Assembly (NCBI RefSeq): GCF_964199755.1
Contig: NC_133896.1
Span: 63,715,142-63,779,141 of the forward strand
DNA from: Larus michahellis
Lineage: Eukaryota; Chordata; Aves; Charadriiformes; Laridae
DNA length: 64,000 nt
Direction: 5' to 3'
Part shown: piece by piece, positions 26,098-40,444 of the stretch
Numbering within the stretch: the first letter of the stretch is position 1
How the letters are laid out: every line of letters starts with the position of its first letter
The notes under the pieces: model-generated
The model's input: the letters and a program-made list of their open reading frames with translations, nothing else
Databases searched by the model: none
Told to the model about the DNA's origin: nothing
Made by a program: the position numbers and the translations under genes

Positions 26098-28944
26098 GTG
26101 GCCCAAAACTGAGGCACTGCAACTGCAGAAGCGTGAGGAAACCCATCAGGTCTGAGACAGCGTGTCTCCTCTGGTGGATTTCAGGATGGTTTTTTGTTTT
26201 CATGGAGCATCTGAGAGTTCAGGATGGTGGATCCAAGGGAAGACTGACCAGGAAGAAGGGAGGTGGGGGGAGCCCTGGCAGTTGTTCTTCCCAGGTACTT
26301 ACTGGAGTGGGATTTCATCAAGTTTCCATTTTGGATGTTTGAGACAACTGGGCAAAAGCCATTGCCGAGGAGAAAAGGGGAGCTGATTTTTGTAAGGCAG
26401 AAGTCAGAGACGCCTCTTGTTGTGTTCATGTATGCCAAATAAGACCTTCCCACATCTTTGGAAACTGCCCTGGTTCACTGGACGTCTCCACTCTTCAGCT
26501 GGGAGAACTGCGTACAGATGGAAGCGAAAGGGTCAGATGCAGAAAACAAGAGACCCATTTCCCATGAGCTCAAGCGTTGTATAATGTAATTGTGAATCTG
26601 CAAATGGGACTCTCTCTTTTTTTGGTCTTTCTCTTTTTCCTGCTACTCCTCTTCCCGTTGTCTCCTTTTTCCTTCACTCTGCTTTTCCCATCATTCAGGT
26701 GGTAGGTACCAGAAGAGCTAAAGGAACAGCTAAGTCTGGAGAGGCGGGTGAATGCCCTTAGGGGAAGCAAAGCATTTTGGCTGTGAGGGCAGCGGGCCCT
26801 TTAGGGGAACAGTGGCTGAGGGGAAGGTGGGGAGAAAGGGCCAAGGGTGTAACCAAAGGGAGTCTGAAGAGGTGATGACTGAATGGCCGTATGCGGGAGT
26901 GAGGGTACCACTGACGAACATACAGGCAAAGGGAGACAGGGCAAAGAAAAAAGGCCTCCTGAAAACCAACTCAACCCAACCCAACATGCTCTTAATTCAG
27001 GGATAGTACCAGCAATCCTTTCTTACATGATGGCTGCATGCTGTCAGTCCTCATTAGTCAACAAAAGTCATCCTCTGCATCTACAAAAACTCACCAGGAG
27101 AAGGAGGCAACCTGTTGAAACTGCCTACTGCACATAAATGAAGGCATTAATTTCCAGGTCGTGCCATTCACACAGCTGGCAAGGAACAGTATTTTGCTCG
27201 GTTAAAAAAAAATCCAACCAACAAATAATTCTTCTGCAATACAATTGCATAGCCAGCCATTCCCCTTCCAGCCCTGCTTCCCCTCCTCATTACACCTTAT
27301 GTGATGATGTTGCTTTATTAACAGTGCCCAAAGAAAGGACGTTTCTGGAGGGTGTTTTGGAGTAGGGTAGATTTGAGTTGCTTTCATTCTTTCTCAACTA
27401 CCTAGCTTTTACTTTCTCTGGTCTACAAATTCCCCAAACATGCCAACGCCAGCTGCCAAGCCAGTGTGTTGCCATTGAAGTGCCATCCTTGGCAACTGAA
27501 GTTTTGTCATTTCATTCTCCATTAGATCTGACTGGAGAATGTATTTATTTATTCATGTTGAAAATGCCTTTTGAAGAAACCTCCTTTTTAAGTAGATCGG
27601 TTTATTGCTTTTTTTCTGGCAAGATTTTCAAATAGAGTGGTTTTGAAAAGCTTTGAAACCGTTTAACTGTGCAAGTGCCTACTAGGTAAGGAGGCTGATG
27701 AATGACTATTGGAGTGAAGAAGGAAATTAAAAATAAAATCAGCTCTTGGAAAGCTAAATGAAAACTAAAAGCAGAAAGTCAATAACTGAAAACCAAGAGA
27801 GACCTATAAACATTTCACGAACTTTTTCAAAATATGAAAAATTTTGAGAAAAACCATCTCTCATTAAGAGATTAATGCTTTAGAAAAATGGTAATTGTTT
27901 TATTAAAACAGCGTTGAACGCAAACTTCCTTCCTCCTCTGCAGTGCTGAGCGCAATAGGGAAGGTGTTTCATGTGAACACAGATACCTGGAATGAGCCAG
28001 GTAAACGAAATGGCACGGAGGTGTCTAGCTGGAGCCCACCATCATGTCCTGTGGCATGGAAAGCAGTATGACAGCTCCTGTGATGATGTACAGTCTTGTG
28101 TGGTCCGTGACAATCCACACGGTGTATTCTTTTGCAGATCCAGTTTTGAAAGAGGTATAGCGGTAAGATTTAAAGAACTTTAAAGTATTTTGCTGTTTCG
28201 TGGGTTCTCAAAGCTTTCCTTTCTTTCTGCGGCTGGCATGAAAATAGTTCTGCCTAGATGAATTATTCTCTGACAGTGTTGGTTTACAAGCTGTGTATGA
28301 GCCTGTGTGTTTGTCTGTGTGTAGCGATGGTGGAAGAGGGTTAGGATTATTTTTATTTACAAGAGACAAGTGTTAACCCTGGACCTTTAGACCAGTTCTG
28401 TGATGTTCCACGTGCTATAGCATGGGCTCTGTAAGGCCTGTGTGGCTATGAAACATCTAAAAAACTAAGGGAGTAAGTGTCTGAAGCAGTAAATGATCTT
28501 ATAACCTTAATCTCAAACTGGATCCCCAAAGGGACCATTTGTCCAAACACCAGTTCTCTTGTCTTTGCCTCAAATAAAGGCAACCCCCCTTGGGATATTG
28601 TGAATTTTCCTCTGTTACTTGCAGAACCAGGACGAGCCCCATGTGCTTTGATACCCTTGAAGGGGGCTCACAGCCCCACCACGCATTCTGTTGGCTCAGA
28701 CTCATCTTTAGAGCAGGGTTGACTCAAAATACATCCGGATCCAAATTTACAATGGTTAGTGTCTCTGTCTGTCCTGAGCCAAAGCACACTGCCATCTAGT
28801 CTGAGTTTCTGCATTTTTGGGATGCTTTGAAATATCTTTCTGCACAGAGATTCAAGCTTTTTGACTAGCGTCTGGTTTTCAAGTTGAAGGAGTAGTTAAT
28901 TAGAAATCTGTTAGCTGTGATCCCGGCATTAAGGGGCTTGACCT
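26098..28944. other. Intergenic or possible extended 3'UTR
   Basis: No gene was recognised. The stretch contains a pyrimidine-rich segment near 26600-26690 and several AT-rich tracts. Some of it may be TMEM178B 3'UTR if the 26075 signal is bypassed. Confidence 0.6.
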
Positions 28945-29065
28945 CATCCTTCAGATCTGCTCTGGTGAAGTGCCTAAGCATGTGTTTAATGGGAGCATGT
29001 GACTAATCCCCTTAATTTTGGTTGACTATTCATATGCTTAAAGTTAAGAATGTGTTTTCCTGGAT
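28945..29065. repeat. Ancient palindromic repeat, copy 1
   Basis: Contains GTGCCTAAGCATGTGTTTAA, then AGCATGTGACTAATCCCC and, in inverse order, GGTTGACTATTCATATGCTTA and AAGTTAAGAATGTG. The two halves are diverged reverse complements of each other. The same words recur in 37288-37405. I believe this is an old palindromic repeat widespread in amniotes, but I cannot name the family with confidence. Confidence 0.55.
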
Positions 29066-32000
29066 GATGTTCAGCTTCCTGCAGAGTCCAGCCCCCGCTT
29101 TTCTTTTCCTATCCCACCCTTGTAGATAAAGTGACACTCTTGTCCTAGCCTGATGTACCAGCGGTTGTTTGGTCTCCCTTTCCGTGAGGTGGTAACGTGG
29201 GGCCTGTAGCTGGCAGGCTCTCTCCCTCACGTGGCCTTTCATATTGCACTGCTGAGACAACACGTCTCTATGCCCCAGAGACCACGGAGGAACTTGACTG
29301 CAATGAACGCAGATGTCATGAAATGCCAGTCCTAGGGACGCAGGATGAACTGGCTCAACCCACTGCGATCTGCAGGCTGAGGTTTTATGTGTAGGGACCC
29401 TCAGTTATTGTACAGTGAAGTTGTCCTGTGACCGCAGCGAGTTACCTACAGGGGGTCCTGCTGTCCATCCCTGCCGGGGGCACTGTACACATGAGGGGGC
29501 TACATGGCAGGAGTCCATGTGCTCTGTATCTTATGTACTGTATAGAACACCTTCTTCTTCAAGCTAAAGCTGTTTGGTGTTAAAATTCCTGACTCACATT
29601 GGCCACCTGTATATATCATCTCTCCCTTCTCCCTCTCTGCAAACACACAACTGATCTTCCCTGATCTAAATATTACAGTCCCTCCAGTTATTTTTTTTCT
29701 TTCATTCTACTCGAGGGACAGTCACAAGTGGATCACAAACCACCAGTGACCAGAACAATTTCTTTGAAATACTGCTTTTGAAAAATTGCCGTTACTTTTT
29801 AAAATGTTATTCCAGCTGCAGTAACAAATGAAAGGAAAAAAAAAACACCCCTCAGAGTCCTCTAAACAGCGGATCCTCATCCTCCCAGGAGCATGCAGGT
29901 ATTCGGCTTTCCTGTAGCTGCGAGTCATTTGGGACCACTTTTAGCTATGGCATGTTAGCTGTGCAGCTCACTGGATAGTGAATAAAAGAACATCGGTGAG
30001 AGAGAGGATTGATAAGCAGGGTGTATCTCAAGTTCCCAAGCATTCCTGGAAGACTGTGTCTCCATGGCTGTCCATTTACCTACCATGCAGCGCCTCCGAA
30101 TCAGGCTCATCCTTGAAGCCCCACTGATAAGCAGAGCTGAGAAGAAAATCACTATAATCTGTCCTTAATTCTTGAGTGCCAAGCTAACTGCCAGCAGTGA
30201 AATGGAGAGGAAATAATATGTTACCAAGTATAGCTTAAATAAAGACATACATTATTCGGGCTCTTTCTTCTGTGTGTCTCTACATAGGCCTAGGAGGGCT
30301 ACAGGAGTGCTCAGGCACATTCACACAAACCAACGCTGCATTTCCTTGCCCCCAGGTTTTGCACTCTTTCATGGCCCATGCTGCTGTGCTCATCTATCCA
30401 GCAAGTGAGGACTCAAGATGAAAAACTGAGACAGCTCTGAACAATTGCCAGGCACCGCTGAGAGACAAAGAGTAAAAAGTGTGCATGAAGCACAAATGGC
30501 ATGTAAAGATTAGCAATGGGTGAATTTCCAAGGTCAGGAGCTGAGTTTCAAACACGCCTGAAGTTTGATTGCAAACTCCAGGCCATATCCATAAGCTCTT
30601 GAGTCTGCCAGTCTGAGCTGAAAAACTCATAAAAACGGGGCTTAGCGCAAAACTTATAGCCCCACTCTTTCCAGTAATAGCAAGAAATATAATGCATCTG
30701 TTCCATAATCTGTTGAAGTCCATAGAAAGCTTCCACTTGGCTCCAGTGAGTTTTGGATCAGGTACCTCAGAAAATAATTTTACTGCTGGTCCTGGCTAAC
30801 ACTGAAAATGAAATGTGTGCTTACACACTCACAACATCTACTCTTTGGTCATCGAATGTTATGTTTTTCTTTTTTTCTCCCTGATTTAGGTTTTCCATCC
30901 TGTCTGCTCCACTAATAACCCCATCTTACAGCCTTCTTCAGAGCCATAGTTAGACATTACAACACTTTTTAAAACAAATGACCTACTGCTGGTGTGAGGG
31001 GGGTCTGATAAGTTCCCTGTTGACATCAGCGGGAGAACTGGAACCTGATACAATGCTGTCGATTTAATTGCAGTATGCCTTGCACGTGTTTAGGATTTAA
31101 CTTGGAGAAAGAGGCTAGGCGACTGACTGCCTCAATATAGGCCGCAAGAGGGAAATGAAATGCTGGTCACCTCTAGTAAAGCACTCCAGAATCACAAATC
31201 AGTTGTCCTTCCTTGCTCAGGGAAGACTTGCAATGAAAATAACTGAGGCTCAGAGAGGTTATCTGTAGGGGAAGGTGGGGGAGTGAAAAAAAGGAAACCA
31301 AACGGCAGTTGCTATAGGTCAGAATTGACGGGCATTGATAGAGTTACGTGAGGACAATCCAACGTTGCCCACAGCATCAGCAGCAGGAATTGTCAGTCCC
31401 TTCCAGGACTGCATTTTTATATTTTTCCGTCACCGATTGACACTCCCGCAGAGTGGCGGAAAGCGCCTTCAGAAGTTTTCTTGCATAGGGTGTATACGCA
31501 TGGACACCCTCACTCCACTCCTTCCTTAGACACACACACACGCATACCCAACATGACGTGGGTGCTAGTAACCTGTAAATATGTGTACTATAGAGAGAGA
31601 AAATACGTGGCAAAATGCAGCATAATAGTTTGTTTTCTATTCTTTTGTACTTAACTCAGGAGTTGCAATGCAATTCAGATGCCATCTGCGTCCGTGTTAG
31701 GTTGTGCGTGCACAACTTGGAAACTATCTGCTGAAGAGACGTGGGGAAACACAATACAACTGGGATGAATTGGGTATTCACCACCAAAATGTATTTAGAT
31801 ATTTAAGAAATAGTTGCTGATGTTCTTCTGATCCCAGAGATGCAGGGAAAGGAAGCAGCTGAGACACAAAAACATGTTTCTTTCTGTCTGTTTTGCCTTT
31901 GGGCAGATACGTCCAGCAAAAAGGGAGGCAGGGAGCAGCTCAGGGCAGAAACATCCTGAAACACTGCAGCAAGACTTTCCAGAGCTGACCATCAGTGCTC

Positions 32001-35000
32001 TTCAATACAGGGTTTCTACAGACCTCCTTCTGATCCAGACAGTCCTGAGCTAGCCATTCTACCTCCAAAAATGCAGTTGTGTCCGCAAGTCCTTCCTACC
32101 TTCTAGTGGCACAGGCCTTGGTACTAACCACTCATGTGCGATACGTACACGTGTCACTTTCTGAGTGCAAAAAGCTAAGGGGAAAAACCTGAGGTCCCAT
32201 CAGAAGGACAGCCTTGGTATTCACAAGACTGGTTCTTGCAGCCCTCTGTTGCAAGGGGCGTCTCAACGCAGATGGCCATAGTCACAAGAGAAAAAAATTG
32301 CACCATATCACCTCTAAATCAAAAGAGTTTATGATCCCCTAGTGTAAAAATCCCACTGTGCCGAGAGGCAATGCCATGGCAGGACACCTATTTCTGTCCT
32401 CTGCAGAGGGCTTGTGCGGGCTGTTGGCAGCACCAAGACCACGGTTGATGCCTCTCGGCAAAGCAGGGAGCTTCACATCCCCATGGCTCTGAGCCCTATC
32501 TGTGGCAGCGGGGCACAGGAGTATCTCTGTAAAGGCAGTTCCTTTCAAGTGGCCTTGTTATTTTTGCCAGCTGGTCAGAAATACCCAAACAGCGACAGCA
32601 ATTCTGCGGCAGATGAGATAAAGAGTCAAGTCTTCAAAAAGCTGCGTGACCTGCGGGTTTTGCCCCAGTTTCAGTGATGTAGACACCAAGGAGCGTGAAT
32701 CAGATACGGCTCAGCCTCCTGGGGCCAGCTACAAAAAAGAGCCTCAGCATCCAATTCCTCTTTAGATGGTGAATAGGAGGAAAACGCTAAATGCCTTTGG
32801 TGTCTGCATGATTTTAAAAAGAAAAACATATATGCTCCTAATTTGCTTAAGCTCTTGCGACATTTTAGCTCGAGCATAGTTTTCATCTGACTGCAGAGCA
32901 TAAGGCTGCATTTTTTTATGAAGGGTTATTCATTAACAGTATAGATCATAAGAAAAAGGTTCCAGTAATCAGAACAATAAAATAAAAGTGCAGCCTTAGA
33001 CTATTCAGTTAGAGTGTACTGAATTATTTATAACTCCTGGGCACCCACAACAATCACAGACATCTAATTTAAACTGTTACTATTTTTACTCGGCAATTTC
33101 CATCACTTAGAATGTTTATATTCATGTATTTGTTGTTTGATCTTTTGCAGGACAAATTTTCCCCTACTTACACAGAAAAGCATATTTGGGGACTTTTGAA
33201 GATATTCTTCTGCAGCAACTTCACTTATTTTAAAGCATTTTGAGGCCTAGTATGACAGATATTACAACTTTCAAAGCTGTAAACTGTACCTAACATGGGC
33301 TTGAACTTTCCATACTTTCTCAAATAAAATTCCCTTTGATTACAGGTCTTTGGAATCAATGGGAAATTTGCTTCATTAATAACTGTAAGACTGGGTCCTA
33401 TTTATATGACTTACATGTCAGCCCACTTAAGGATCTTTTGCATAGACACAGGAACAGTCACTGCTAAGTCACTCCAACTTTATGCCAATCTCTTTTTGTA
33501 AAAAACAACCATTATACTTGTGTGTGGCTGGAATAACGCAGGGTAAATCTAGCCCATAGGCTGACACACATGTACATGTATATATGTATATATATGTATA
33601 TATATTTGTAAATTTATGAAAAATGTCCATAGCTTCATGATTGCCTGAAATAACCTGAGGTTGATGTACAGAATTTCAGGCAAAGGACTGTTTCTTTTTC
33701 ACAATCCTCATGTATCTCAGATTTAAATCAAAACAAGTTAAAAATCATTGTTTCCCAGGAAAATCCTCATTCTGCCATTGCGCCAGTCGAGGAGGGGTAC
33801 CACACTAAAATCAGCAGCACGCACACCCACACACGTATACCCAGTTACAGGACTGGGTCTCAAGGGCTTTTCTAAGGAAAAGACACGGACTGAAAAAGCC
33901 TTGGCGGAATTTCTGTTCCACGTTAGCACTCTCAATAGACTCACTTATCTTTTATTAAGAAGCTCTTTGTACAGATGCTGTTCTTCTGCACTAGGTTTGA
34001 GGGGCACCTCTGTGGGTGAAGTCAAGCTACACAAAGGCCTGGATTTTTTGAACCTGAATTCATCCCCATTAACCTTAAGCATTTAACCGAGCTCCTTATG
34101 TTAATGGGCTTGTCTCCCTTGGTTTCTTGTATAGTTAATGAAAAGACAGTTGCTTCTAGATGGTGAACCAGTAAAACTGACATCTAAGTCAGCTTTAGGA
34201 TCTCCCTCTCACTCCATAGGGTGACAACTCACCTATCTTGGGTGGTCCCAAGATCTTAAAAGATCTTAAATCCTGGTGAGATGAATCAGGGACCTAATGG
34301 AGAAGAGCATCCGTATGGAGATCAGTTGTGCCGTGTGCTTCAGGTGCATGGCCTGGCTCACCATGCAAAACGCACGTGTTAATTGTGGAAGACTGTTGGA
34401 GCAAAAGGAGATGTTCACAGCAGCCTTCCCCTCCCCAACTGCAAAATGTCTGCAAAGGATAGGGCTTGCCCCAACCCCTAGAAATTACATTTGAGGTGAG
34501 TTCCTGGTGGTGGTCTCTGGGCACAGACTACTGGGTGGTCCCGGTGCTGGCGGTCAGAGATCTTTGTTTTGAAATCTTCACCTTTCTCTGTCAGTCCTCG
34601 TTGTTGCTGAAGCAGTTCAGAGAGTGAATTTACATCCTAAAAGTTTGAATATCTAAGCTGTTCAAAGGTTACTTTCTCACTCTGTCCCCAAACCGGCGCA
34701 AAAAAGGTCATCTAGCTGGCAGTGATAATCAGAAAATTTCCCTCCAAGGTACAGTTTGGGTAGTTTCCTGGTTTTTTTCAATGTTAATAACTGCTTTACA
34801 AACAGCTTACATGGAGATTAAAGAGATTGCAATTTCATTCCTTATTGTTGGGATTATCGTTGTCCTCAGAAAAACTAAACTGGGGACTCAATAAGAGAAT
34901 GACGTGTGACTGGATTATTCAGAAAGCTGCTCTGACAAGGCTGAACATACGTCTCCATCTGATGGTGAGAGTATCTCAGAGCCAAAATTTGCGTAGCAAG

Positions 35001-36974
35001 TCTGTCTGGAAGGACCAGCAATATAACCCAGTATAAGAACTTCGGAGCTCTTGTATATTCCCATATTTTACCTGAACAAAACAAACACAGTCAGAGGAGT
35101 GGGACAATTAACCTGATTTCTGGAAACTCCAGGGCTGAGTGAACTTTGGATGGTGTGCCAATATATGGTCACTACTGTTTATTTCTACAGCTAAATTTAA
35201 GTCAGTGACTTGACAATTCTTTACCCATCTCTCAGAACAACTTTAGTTTTGAAAATACTGTGAAGGTTATGGCAAGAGGGACTTCAGCTGGCCTGCGGGG
35301 ACCTGTGAAGTAAAGATTCAATACTGTGTACCAGTACCTAGGGAAATACTTTAGCTAGAAAGTGAAAGATAAAGCTGAGTTCCAGGGATCAAAAGTTATT
35401 TTTCAGCATGGTACCACCTTGACCAAGCCATACTGTTTCATCCTGGCATTCCTCTCCTCTTCTCCCTTTCCTTTTTTGAGGAGTCAGATATGTATCTCTC
35501 TCTCCCTCTCATCCTTTTCCTCCCTCTGTGTGACAATATAGAGATGCGTCCTGTAAAGGTGTTTTTTCTAAATCCCATTCCATACCAACTCTTGCATATG
35601 TGACTTTTGTTATTTGAGATGTCTGTGAAAAAGAAATAAAGGCTTTAAGAGTGAACTCTGGAAATGAGGAGGAGCTTGAGAATAAATCAAATTTAAGGAT
35701 GCAGCACCATTTTCTGCAAGACTTTTCAGAATATTCCTAAATTCTCATCATTGCCCTTCTGCCATCCCTCTCTGTGAGAGGGATAGGGACAGTCCTGGGA
35801 TGTGGGACTCTTAAAGGTCACTCTTTTAGCTGTTGACTCGCTATGTCTCAGGAGGGTTTTGCAGAGTTTTCAGAGTTGTACTGTCAAAGGAAACCTCCAT
35901 TTAAAAGGTGATAAAGTCAATGTGCAACATCACGTGGGAGGAGGCCCTAAAGGGCGACTCCATCCCAGTTTATCTTACTTTCCCATTCCTTACAACAGCC
36001 CTGCATCTCCAACCTGCTGGACTCACTTTGCCGAGGGTGTAGCTTACCAAGAGGGGCCTGCCTGACCCCTCATCCCCATATTATCTTCTTGGGTAATTTT
36101 CCACTTTCTCTTAAAAAACCCTGTCTCTCCTCCTAATGAAAGCCATAACCACTCCTGTGACCCTGCAGCAGGGAGGGAATGCACAGCCTCCCGTGGGACA
36201 GCAGCGACGCCTGGGCACCGGGGCAATCCGAGGGGGTAGGCAGGAGGATGGGTGCAGTACCCGTGGCTGTCTCACATCACAGACCTGAAGCATCAGGTCT
36301 TTGCCGAGCTCCCACCGTGCTGCTCATGAGCCACTCGGCCAGTTCAGAGCTGTGGGTCTGACTCGTCACTCTCTTGTGCCATCACACACTCCTATGGCAA
36401 ATTCGTGCAGGCATGGCAAAACCCGCCTGTGTGAAGGCACTAGTGTTTTTGCACAAGGGTCAGTGATAAATCAGGCTCACCGGACTCTCCTCCACCCACA
36501 GTAGGTGCACCTCATGCAGATATCTGCTCTTTAGGATTTCTTCTGCCACAAGTAATGTTCACCCTAGCCACAAGCTACCACACCGGCCAAAAGTTTTTGG
36601 AGGGTTCACCTTCCTTAACTCCCTCATTGGTCCTTTTTTCCTTAAGAAAAAGCATCTTTTTGCTCAGAAGAAATTAAAAAACTCCCATAACCATCTTTTG
36701 GTGATGACAAAAGTTGCAATCGCCACTGTTTCTAATTGACACTTTGGAAGGCTTTGGATAATAATTCACTTAAATGCTTGCGAATTGAAGTATGTCAGCA
36801 TTTTTCTAGGACATTCCCAAGTAAAATAATATGACTGGTACAAGACATTTGTCATGCGGATGCATCTTGGCCAGATGTTTATGTTTCCTCTAAGTGCAGC
36901 ACAACACGTATCAAAGCTGCATTAGAAAAGACCTAGAATGCCACAATACTCAGGCATGTTCAGAGAAATGCATT
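29066..36974. other. Intergenic DNA without recognised genes
   Basis: No gene or RNA is supported. Possible scraps of ancient repeats include 31010-31050 (GTTGACATCAGCGGGAGAACT-like, related to old CATTGACTTCAATGGGA elements), 31240-31265 (CTGAGGCTCAGAGAGGTTA, MIR-like) and about 33350-33400 (AATCAATGGGAAATTTGC). A TA/TG microsatellite lies at 33568-33610. A 10-bp tandem AGATCTTAAA occurs near 34252-34271. Confidence 0.6.
33568..33610 (+). repeat. TG/TA microsatellite
   Basis: Alternating ACATGTA, TATATGTA and TATATAT units over about 43 bases. Confidence 0.8.
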
Positions 36975-37115
36975 GATACACTGCATTTATCTGGCATGTT
37001 TTCACTTCAGAAAATTTTACAAGTATGAGTCGCATCAGACCTGTCTGAGGCAGGTAGGTATTACAGCCATTTTAGAGACAGGAAGCCAAAAGCCGGGGAA
37101 AAAGACCTGATGTTT
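36975..37115 (+). mobile_element. MIR-like SINE relic
   Basis: GAGGCAGGTAGGTATTACAG followed by CCATTTTAGAGACAGGAAGCC reproduces the GTGAGGTAGGTATTATT...CCCATTTTACAGATGAGGAA core of MIR-type SINEs, with plausible upstream core sequence. It is ancient and truncated. Confidence 0.6.
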
Positions 37116-37287
37116 AGTGGTTTGATGCCCCCTTGCAACTTCGACTAGCTGCAGGTGGAGCCTTGTGTTTTCCACCCTTTTGAAAATCCAGACCATAGCT
37201 GGTTTATCCAAATCTGCAGTGGTTGTAAATGTGAAAGCCAGGATTAGGACACTCAGGATCCTGACTTCATCAGAGCACTGCTACGAT

Positions 37288-37405
37288 GCTTTGATCCCAC
37301 AAAGCACATAAGCACTTGCCTAATTTCAAGCATGAACGTCCCATTAATGATGCTATTGCCATGCTTAAAGCTAGGCACATGCCTAATTGCTTTGCTAGAT
37401 TGGGA
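37288..37405. repeat. Ancient palindromic repeat, copy 2
   Basis: GATCCCACAAAGCACATAAG, CACTTGCCTAATTTCAAGCATG, then CATGCTTAAAGCTAGGCACATG and CCTAATTGCTTTGCTAGATT form two diverged inverted halves around a centre near 37345. It is the same family as 28945-29065. Confidence 0.6.
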
Positions 37406-40400
37406 ATTACTTTAAAATATATTAACGTTTAGCATATTTTGAAAATCCAAAAATGTGTCCATTTCTGATTATGTTTCGGGCATTGTCAAGGATATCTGGA
37501 CTGTGTATGCAGCCGCTCAACCCAGTGGAGCACTTTTTAGCCAATCCAGGCAGAGTTTAATGAGTTTTGGGTAGTAACATCCCGTTGTCAGATGTAATCG
37601 AGGGTGACACGTCCTGTGAGGTTCTGACTTCTGTGCTGCTGCAAGAGGCAAAGTGGCTCCTTGTGGCCATCGGTGCTAACAACACATCACCAACAACTGA
37701 CTGTGGCGTTAGGTCGCGCTGGTAAGATGTGAGCGCGGTGGCTAATTTCTGAAGTAAAGCGACATCTTATCCATCAAGTGCGTTGTACTTTCCATTTCTT
37801 CCTGTAATCTGTTGCAGAAGAGGTGAACAGAAGTCGTTTAAACGTGAAACAGACCCAAACTTCTTGTTCCGTTACTCCAAGGTGCTAATCTGCAGACACA
37901 CGGGTGTTTATGGAGGTGCATCGGTGTTTGCAGGACCGTGGTCCTGAAGGATCATTTCAGTGGCAGGGTTGAGATCAGGGATCTAACAGGGAGAATGAAC
38001 AAACCCCTGTCATTTGGAAAGACAAAAGTGGCAGAAAGCATCACAGGACTTTGCCGACAAACTGGCTACATCTTACAATTTTCCTTCTGTTTTGATTTTT
38101 GTTTGGTTTTTGGTTTTATCCAGTTTGGCACAGAATACTGTATTTCCATCGATTAAAATCTTGTCTGGTAACTAACTAAACAACTTGTTCATGGAAAATT
38201 AAAAAATAAATAAGTAAACTGTCAATTGTGGAATGTAAACTGATTAAACAAATAAAAAAAAATCATGTTGTGTGTTTTAAGCGGCTGTGTCTGCTTGCGT
38301 CAGGAGCGGGGCCGGACACCTCTCACCACCCCCATCCCCATCTGAAGGATGAAGGACAAAGGGCAGAACTGGAAGGTGGGCAGCCTCTGAGCTATGGGGT
38401 ATTCAAAACACTCTTTAAAAAACACTACTAATAATGATTAGATGGCTTCTGTTCAGAAACACTGTACAAAACATTACAAACACAACCAGTATCTCAACCT
38501 GACTATTCATGAGGAGTTTCTTCTGCCTGTCGTAGGAGGGATTGATTCCTGCTGGAGCCTTGGGAACTGCATATACTCTAACACCGTTAATCCCTTTTGG
38601 AGCCACTTAATTCGTAGAAGTCCACGACGTGATTGAAACGTATAGAGACACCGCAGTAGTTTAGCCCTCACCCTCCCCCAGTAAACAAACAAACAGAACG
38701 GAATATGAAATACAGTCTTTTGGGTTTTCGGTGCTCAGCTGCAAAGGCAGGCGCGATGCGGCGCTGCTATTAGTGCTTCCTCACTGCACTTGTATCCTCA
38801 GGCCAACAACAACGAATCAGACAGACATTCGCTACACAGCTTCGAGTGGGCAACTAGAGTTGGGCTGCGGGTGCCCCAGGTTGAACACCCAAAGATCAGA
38901 GTATTCGTAACGAATGTAAAGGTACAAAAACTACCCCAGATGTATAAAAAGAAATTAAGAGGAATGGACAAAAGTGCTTTCAGCTGTCCTAGCAAAGGAA
39001 AACTGAAAGAGTAGACCACAGAGAAAACCACAAGTTTTTAATTGTTTAATCAATGAGTTTTAAATTAATTAACCTAGAACTAAACTATTACAGAAAACGC
39101 AGGCAAGTTGTTTTTAAATTTTGTTGGGTATGGTGTTAAATATTAAAATTGTCTGTGTTGGCTGTTTTTACCTGATTTAGCAGTTGTGCCTATCAAGATC
39201 TCGCCGTCAAATATAAGGAGGCACCTAAAACTTCCTGCCAGGTGGCACATTTTTCTACCTGATGGTTCTTCCTGAGCTGAATGTTTTTCAGCAAGAGACT
39301 TGGGGTTGTAGTGACAAAAAACAATCTCCTGCTCAGGATGGAGTCCTTCCTGCCCCCAAGGATGTGCTGTCTAAAATATCAACTGCAGTAAGGAGCTAAA
39401 TGAAGGGTCTGAATAGAGGAGCATAAAAGGGAATTCTCCGTCAAAAACCTCATCAATACTACCATAAATTCCTGGAACTCGTCCCTGTCACTAATGTCCA
39501 AGTAAGTGAGAAATCTTGGTGAGACCCTCAGAATTCGGAGGATGTGCCTGGTTTTGCCACATTTTGAGTGCAATCGCTTGCATTACCAGTGTTTGTGACC
39601 CACCTGCTCCTGCAAATAAAGTCTGTGGAGCGAAGCAGAGAACAGGAGGGGGAAAGACCTGGCCGGGGGGTAGAGAAGCTGGCAACCTCCCCAGGGCAGG
39701 TGAAGGGAGCAAAGGTTGTACAGTGGCATGTTCGGCACCATGAGGGATTAAAACCTTTTCAATTAAAAGTCTCTTCTTGCCTACTCCTGCCCATGCTGCC
39801 AGGCACTGCCGCCCACCCAGCCATCCACATCTGCTTAGTGAAACCTCTCTGGTTAGCAGCAAATGCTGGTGGCAGGGGCTGCTCAGGTCTTTGCTCTCTG
39901 CCACCAGCAGAGGCAACGTGATTCATCGGTGCTAAAAATGGAAGTCTGCAGAGCTCGCTCTGTGGCGGGGGAGAAAGCAGGTGCCCTCTGTCATGGCGGC
40001 GACGGCAGAGAAAGCCCTGGGAGCACGGACGCAGGGCAGAGGGCTCAGCCGCTCAGCGCTTGTACAGGGAAGGGGGAAGAAGAACGTGAACCAAGGGAGC
40101 CGGCTGTTCCTTGAAGGTTGAGCTAGAGATGCCACCGTGGAAGGGCCTGCACTGCACAGAGATTGGTCTGACTTCGGGAAAGATTTGTGCGTAAAACAAA
40201 ACTTAGCCACCCGAGGGCTGAGTTTTAATCCCACAGTGCTCTGGGTTCCTGCGGTGCCTGGGCCACTCAGCCCTGCTGCTGCAGGCTCCATGCTGCTTTG
40301 CGGGGTGCTGCTCACTTCTTGGGGTCCTGCTCTCTGGCACAAGGGGACACACCAGGCAGCACCACAGCACCGCGCAGGAGCCTGCAATCCAGCTAGACAA

Positions 40401-40444
40401 AGCAGACAGCGAGCAAGAGAAGGGAGGACTCGTTAACGGTAGTT
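37406..40444. other. Intergenic DNA without recognised genes
   Basis: Mostly AT-rich. From about 39.5 kb the composition turns GC-richer, with overlapping chance ORFs on both strands and a small CpG cluster near 39.95-40.06 kb. No splice structure, known protein or RNA was recognised. Confidence 0.6.

Noticed and set aside
39491..40387. Two minus-strand frames of 141 and 151 codons
   Set aside because: No recognisable protein, overlapping sense frames of similar length, no promoter or splice structure seen.
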